A DNA stretch of 9,998 bases from Christensenella sp034926635 (GTDB lineage: Bacteria > Bacillota > Clostridia > Christensenellales > Christensenellaceae): positions 1 through 9,998 of the forward strand of contig JAYFQX010000016.1 in assembly GCA_034926635.1 (NCBI GenBank), written 5' to 3'. Positions 6,603 to 9,998 of this stretch are shown here, in pieces. The notes beneath the pieces are model-generated. The model did no database searches. It was not told where the DNA came from and worked only from the letters and a program-made list of their open reading frames with translations. Each line of letters starts with the position of its first letter. Positions within the stretch are counted from its first letter, which is position 1. The translations under genes were made by a program, and so were the position numbers.

Positions 6603-6622
6603 CCGCAGATTTGTGATATATT
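6594..6622 (+). promoter_or_regulatory. Sigma-A promoter for argS-serS
   Basis: TTGATA (6594-6599) and TATATT (6617-6622) are separated by exactly 17 bases, each one mismatch from consensus. The predicted start near 6629 gives a leader of about 30 bases, too short for a T-box riboswitch. Confidence 0.75.
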
Positions 6623-6658
6623 TAAAGACATTGTAAAAATGTTTTCGGAGGAGAAAAG

Positions 6659-8350
6659 ATGGACTTAAAAACTGCACTGGCAGAGGAAATAGCGAAAGGC
6701 GCGGGAATCAGCGCGGAAGACGCGGCGGAAATGCTGGAGACCCCGCCAGACCCTAAGATGGGGGACGCAGCACTTCCGTGCTTCAAACTGGCAAAAACTC
6801 TTCGAAAAGCGCCGCCGGCGATAGCGGCAGAGTTGGCAGGAAAAATCGGTAAGCCGGAGTTTATTTCCGAAATAGAAGTGCAGGGAGGATACCTGAATTT
6901 CTTTTACGATAGGAAACGCTATGCGCAGGATACCTTGACGCAGCTTCTGGCTGCAGGCGAGAACTGGGGAAGCAGCGACATAGGCGCGAACAAAACCATT
7001 ATCATTGATTATTCTTCCGTTAACATCGCAAAACCATTCCATATCGGGCATTTATCCAGTACGGCGATTGGAAGTGCGCTTTATAAAATCAACCGCTTTT
7101 TGGGTTATCATGTTGTGGGCGTCAACCATCTTGGGGACTGGGGCACGCAATTCGGTAAGCTGATTGCGGCATATAAAATGTGGGGAAATGATGATGAAAT
7201 CAACCGCGACTCCGTGGCGGCCATGCTCAAGCTGTATGTCCGGTTTCATGAGGAAGCGGAAAAAGACGAGAGCCTCAATGACCTCGGGCGGGCGTGGTTT
7301 AAAAAAATTGAAGATGGCGACAAAGAGGCAATGCGGATTTTCGGCTGGTTTAAGGAGCTTACATTGCGCGAGGCAAAGCGTGTATATGAGATGCTGGATG
7401 TGCGTTTTGACAGTTATGCCGGCGAAAGCTTTTATAACGATAAAATCCCGGCGGTTTTGGATGAACTGCGTGAAAAGCATTTATTGGTGGAAAGCGAAGG
7501 CGCTTATGTTGTGATGCTGGAGGAAGAAAACCTGCCCCCGGCGATTATCCTGAAAAAAGACGGGACGACGCTGTATGCGACGCGTGATCTTGCAGCGGCG
7601 GAATACCGGAAAAAAACATATGATTTTTATAAAAATTTATATGTGGTGGCATATCAACAAAACCTGCATTTTAAGCAGCTTTTTGCCGTGCTGAAAAAAA
7701 TGGGGCATGACTGGGCGGATGATTGCGAGCATGTTGCGTTTGGAATGGTTTCTTTGGAGGACGGTACAATGTCCACACGTCATGGGAAGATTGTGCTTTT
7801 GGAAGACGTGCTTTCCCGCGCGGTAGAAAAAACGCTTTCGATCATCAATGAAAAGAATCCGCAGCTAGAGAACAAAGAACAGGTTGCTGCAGATATCGGT
7901 ATCGGCGCGGTTATTTTTTCTACACTGTCGCAAAACCGCATTAAGGATATTACATTTTCTTTTGACCGCGTGCTCAATTTTGACGGGGAGACAGGACCGT
8001 ATGTGCAGTATACGCATACCCGCTGTGCAAGCGTGATTGCGCGGCATGAAGAAAACAGTGAAAGCATGGATGTATCGGTGCTGGAAAACGACGAGGCTTT
8101 TGCAGTGTTAAAACTGCTGTCGTCTTTCCCGCAGACGGTGCTTGCCGCAAGTGAAAAAAACGAGCCGTTCTACATCACGAGAAGGCTTGTTGAGCTTGCC
8201 CAGGCGTTTAATAAGTATTATTATGAATATAGGATCATTGACGAAGACGTATGCGCTACCAATGCGAGGATCGCTTTGGCGCGTGCCGTAAAGGATACGC
8301 TCAAAACGGGTCTGGGGCTTTTGGGGATAAAGGCGCCTTCCAAAATGTAA
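6659..8350 (+). CDS. argS: Arginyl-tRNA synthetase
   Basis: A class I aminoacyl-tRNA synthetase that charges tRNA-Arg with arginine in the cytoplasm. The 563 residues cover the full family length: N-terminal additional domain (about 1-85, ending EVQGGYLNF), Rossmann catalytic domain with the HIGH motif in KPFHIGHLSST (HIGH 128-131) and HLGDWGTQFGK (157-167), and the KMSKS-equivalent loop MSTRHGK at 371-377, a form common in bacterial ArgRS. The helical anticodon-binding (DALR) domain runs to the C-terminus, with GPYVQYTHTR at its start. A strong SD (GGAGGAG) precedes ATG 6659 and a near-consensus promoter lies upstream. serS follows 126 bases later with no terminator between, so both are probably co-transcribed. 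Nothing is broken or unusual in the reading frame. Confidence 0.97.
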   Translation: MDLKTALAEEIAKGAGISAEDAAEMLETPPDPKMGDAALPCFKLAKTLRKAPPAIAAELAGKIGKPEFISEIEVQGGYLNFFYDRKRYAQDTLTQLLAAGENWGSSDIGANKTIIIDYSSVNIAKPFHIGHLSSTAIGSALYKINRFLGYHVVGVNHLGDWGTQFGKLIAAYKMWGNDDEINRDSVAAMLKLYVRFHEEAEKDESLNDLGRAWFKKIEDGDKEAMRIFGWFKELTLREAKRVYEMLDVRFDSYAGESFYNDKIPAVLDELREKHLLVESEGAYVVMLEEENLPPAIILKKDGTTLYATRDLAAAEYRKKTYDFYKNLYVVAYQQNLHFKQLFAVLKKMGHDWADDCEHVAFGMVSLEDGTMSTRHGKIVLLEDVLSRAVEKTLSIINEKNPQLENKEQVAADIGIGAVIFSTLSQNRIKDITFSFDRVLNFDGETGPYVQYTHTRCASVIARHEENSESMDVSVLENDEAFAVLKLLSSFPQTVLAASEKNEPFYITRRLVELAQAFNKYYYEYRIIDEDVCATNARIALARAVKDTLKTGLGLLGIKAPSKM

Positions 8351-8351
8351 G

Positions 8352-8456
8352 ATGCGCACAACCGGGACCGGCTATTTTGGCGCTTGGTGTGGTCGCGGTG
8401 AAACGCGCGAATCGCAGGAAGCGAAAAAGTACGCAGAATTAAAAGTATATTATTAA
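8352..8456 (+). CDS. Doubtful 34-codon frame between argS and serS
   Basis: An ATG one base after the argS stop opens 34 codons ending TAA at 8454-8456, filling most of the argS-serS gap. The product begins MRTTGTGYFGAWCGRG and ends with a charged EAKKYAELKVYY stretch; it has no family I recognise. There is no SD before the ATG, although coupling to the argS stop is possible. A second frame through the same bases (to 8442) is also open, so openness alone is weak evidence. Apart from this the gap holds no terminator, T-box or strong promoter that I can see. Confidence 0.2.
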   Translation: MRTTGTGYFGAWCGRGETRESQEAKKYAELKVYY

Positions 8457-8476
8457 CTGATAAGAGGTTTGAAAAT

Positions 8477-9754
8477 ATGTTAGATTTAAGGGTATTGCGC
8501 GATAATTTCGTCGCAATCAAAGAAGCGCTGAAAAAGCGTGGCAAAAACATTGAGCTGGACGCGCTCATGAAGCTTGACGAAGAGCGCCGCAGACTCATGA
8601 AAACAGTGGAAGAGCTGAAAGCAAAACGTAACCGGATTTCCAAGGAAATTCCCGTCATGAAAAAAAAGGGCGAGGATGTTTCCGATGTTATGATGGAAAT
8701 GAAGGTGCTTGCTTCACAGATTAAGGATTACGATGCAGAATTGCAGATGATGTCCGCCCACCTCGATAAAGTGATGATGTCTATTCCTAACCGCCCCGAT
8801 TCATCGGTGCCGGCGGGTACGGACGACAGCGATAATCTGGAGATCCGTAAGTTTTTGGAACCTACTAAATTTGATTTTGAGCCAAAAGCACATTGGGATT
8901 TGGGGCATGACCTTGATATTTTAAATCCGGAGATCGGCGCGAAGGTTGCGGGAAGCAGGTTCGTGTTTTATAAAGGGCTGGGCGCCCGGCTTGAGCGCGT
9001 AGTTATGAATTTTATGCTGAATACGCATACGGAGCAAAATGGTTATACGGAAGTGATTCCACCGTTTGTAGCAAACGAAAAGTCAATGGAAGGAACCGGG
9101 CAGCTTCCAAAATTTGCGGAGGACATGTACCATATTGAGAATACGGATCTATATCTGATCCCAACGGCAGAGGTTCCCGTTACCAATATGTACCGCGAGT
9201 CTATTTTGGAGGGAGAGGATTTGCCGATCTATCGCTGCGCATATACGCCGTGCTTCCGTGCGGAAGCGGGCAGTGCGGGACGTGATACCAAGGGGCTTAT
9301 CCGCCTGCATCAGTTTAATAAAGTGGAATTGGTGAAATTTACAAGACCGGAAGAATCGTATTTGGAACTGGAAAAATTGGTGGCAAACGCAGAGAGCATC
9401 TTGCAGAATCTTCAGATCCCGTACCGGGTGGTGCTGCTTTGCGGCGGAGACCTTGGGTTTTCTTCTGCCAAAACCTACGATATTGAAGTCTGGATGCCAA
9501 GTTATGGGCGGTATGTGGAAATTTCTTCCTGCTCTAACTTTGAAGATTTCCAGGCGCGTCGCGCAAATATTCGTTTCCGCGACAGCGATGGTTCGCTTAA
9601 ATATGTGCATACTCTCAATGGCAGCGGTCTTGCGGTGGGACGTACTGTGGCGGCGATCATGGAGAATTATCAGCAGGCAGACGGAAGCATCAAAGTACCG
9701 CAGGTTTTGCAGCCATACATGGGCAGGGAATTTATTCGCAGCGCAAGACGCTGA
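8477..9754 (+). CDS. serS: Seryl-tRNA synthetase
   Basis: A class II aminoacyl-tRNA synthetase that charges tRNA-Ser (and tRNA-Sec where present) with serine. The 425 residues match the usual bacterial size. The N-terminus MLDLRVLRDN and the long charged coiled coil (about 25-105) form the tRNA-binding arm. The catalytic part shows the TAEVPVTN motif, motif 2 in FRAEAGSAGRDTKGLIRLHQ (from 260), the EISSCSNFEDFQARR segment, and motif 3 in NGSGLAVGRTVAAIMENYQ (from 381). The SD AAGAGG lies nine bases before ATG. It follows argS in the same direction and probably shares its promoter. No terminator is seen between its stop and the insertion sequence beginning at 9806, about 50 bases on, so the IS may have displaced the native 3' end. 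Confidence 0.97.
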   Translation: MLDLRVLRDNFVAIKEALKKRGKNIELDALMKLDEERRRLMKTVEELKAKRNRISKEIPVMKKKGEDVSDVMMEMKVLASQIKDYDAELQMMSAHLDKVMMSIPNRPDSSVPAGTDDSDNLEIRKFLEPTKFDFEPKAHWDLGHDLDILNPEIGAKVAGSRFVFYKGLGARLERVVMNFMLNTHTEQNGYTEVIPPFVANEKSMEGTGQLPKFAEDMYHIENTDLYLIPTAEVPVTNMYRESILEGEDLPIYRCAYTPCFRAEAGSAGRDTKGLIRLHQFNKVELVKFTRPEESYLELEKLVANAESILQNLQIPYRVVLLCGGDLGFSSAKTYDIEVWMPSYGRYVEISSCSNFEDFQARRANIRFRDSDGSLKYVHTLNGSGLAVGRTVAAIMENYQQADGSIKVPQVLQPYMGREFIRSARR

Positions 9755-9805
9755 TGAGGCTGCTGCACAAAAAAATAGCAATATCAAAAAAACCTTTTCG
9801 CTGTG

Positions 9806-9913
9806 TAGACTGAACCCCTGAAAGCGGACATTGTAGAAAAAGACCTCCTGTTGTAGGATTAGACTGAACCCCTGAAAGCGGACATTGTAGAAAAAGACCT
9901 CCTGTTGTAGGAT
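9806..9913 (+). repeat. Perfect 54-bp tandem duplication of the IS left end
   Basis: Bases 9806-9859 and 9860-9913 are identical. The bases just outside differ, so the unit is exactly 54 and cannot be shifted. Each unit begins at TAGACTGAACCC, the IS tip, and ends GTTGTAGGAT. Each carries the same weak -35/-10 pair and the left arm of the RBS hairpin. Confidence 0.97.
9885..9913 (+). promoter_or_regulatory. Possible IS internal promoter for OrfA
   Basis: TTGTAG (9885-9890) and TAGGAT (9908-9913) are 17 bases apart, matching consensus at three and four of six positions. A transcript would start near 9920, just before the SD. The first 54-bp copy repeats the same pair at 9831-9859. Strength is likely low. 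Confidence 0.4.
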
Positions 9914-9929
9914 ATTACAGCAGGAGGTC
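9896..9929 (+). promoter_or_regulatory. RNA hairpin masking the OrfA ribosome binding site
   Basis: GACCTCCTGTTGTA (9896-9909) pairs along 14 positions with TACAGCAGGAGGTC (9916-9929) around a six-base loop; the only non-Watson-Crick pair is a U-G wobble. The right arm contains the SD AGGAGG (9922-9927), which would be fully paired in any transcript entering from outside the IS. Confidence 0.75.
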
Positions 9930-9935
9930 TTTCAA

Positions 9936-9998
9936 ATGGGAAAACATTATGGGGAAAAAATAATCAAAAAAGTAAAAGCGATGCGTGAGAGCGGTTGC
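9936..9998 (+). CDS. IS3-family OrfA, N-terminal fragment
   Basis: The first 21 codons of a gene starting MGKHYGEKIIKKVKAMRESG, cut off by the window edge. The SD AGGAGG is eight bases before the ATG. The start resembles the helix-turn-helix OrfA proteins of IS3-family elements in Bacillota, which bind the IS ends and are fused to OrfB by frameshifting. Placement just inside an IS left end supports this; the HTH itself is beyond the window. Confidence 0.75.
   Translation, partial: MGKHYGEKIIKKVKAMRESGC

Larger units (their letters stand above)
9806..9998 (+). mobile_element. Left end of a second IS3-family insertion sequence (partial)
   Basis: From 9806 the sequence TAGACTGAACCC matches the inverted repeat of the IS end at the left edge of the window, and an OrfA-like gene starts at 9936 in the same direction. 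The element runs off the window. Its terminal 54 bases are present twice in tandem, so the functional left end is probably the inner copy at 9860. It lies about 50 bases downstream of serS. Confidence 0.85.

Noticed and set aside
8351..8476. T-box riboswitch ahead of serS
   Set aside because: The gap is only 126 bases and shows no specifier stem, no T-box core sequence and no terminator hairpin.
9149..9787. 212-codon antisense frame over serS
   Set aside because: serS is unambiguous by its motifs; the antisense product has no recognisable features or SD.
9806..9913. CRISPR-like repeats
   Set aside because: There are only two copies, directly adjacent without spacers, and each begins with an IS inverted repeat.

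Overview
The window looks like a chromosomal segment from a Gram-positive anaerobe of the Bacillota, most likely a Clostridia-type gut bacterium. This rests on the gene set (an ApbE lipoprotein with a NusG-domain-II protein and a Gx-transporter protein, a DUF1294 protein, and clostridial-style TPR and trypsin-like membrane proteins), on strong AGGAGG-like ribosome binding sites, and on base composition that looks close to balanced by eye. A Christensenellales-like origin is a guess only. No tRNA, rRNA, CRISPR array or phage gene is visible.

Layout, left to right. (1) Bases 1-140 are the right end of an IS3-family insertion sequence: the last 26 codons of its DDE transposase and its right inverted repeat. 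(2) Bases 180-1583 hold a promoter, a polytopic flippase-like membrane protein of the polysaccharide-exporter (Wzx/MATE-like) type, and its terminator. (3) Bases 1596-1881 hold a small DUF1294 membrane protein on the minus strand, apparently transcribed as a leaderless mRNA. (4) Bases 1908-4474 hold a minus-strand gene for an unusual 822-residue protein: signal peptide, HtrA-like serine protease, membrane helix, cytoplasmic kinase C-lobe that has lost its catalytic residues, second membrane helix, TPR-like repeats and an aromatic C-terminal domain. (5) Bases 4512-6579 are a minus-strand operon in the order 27-residue membrane peptide, apbE (FAD:protein FMN transferase lipoprotein), NusG domain II protein, Gx transporter. 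The first two overlap as ATGA, and the last two overlap by 17 bases. (6) Bases 6594-9754 carry the plus-strand pair argS and serS, whose promoter overlaps that of the divergent redox operon. (7) Bases 9806-9998 are the left end of a second IS3-family element in the same orientation as the first, with its terminal 54 bases perfectly duplicated and a hairpin that covers the ribosome binding site of its first gene.

Functionally, the conserved core is translation (argS, serS) beside an envelope redox module in which ApbE would attach FMN to exported proteins. The protease-pseudokinase protein is the most unusual gene and looks like a membrane-spanning sensor or quality-control protein. The two IS ends bracket the whole block in direct orientation. 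Transcription leaving serS meets no obvious terminator before the right IS, which is where the RBS-masking hairpin would matter.
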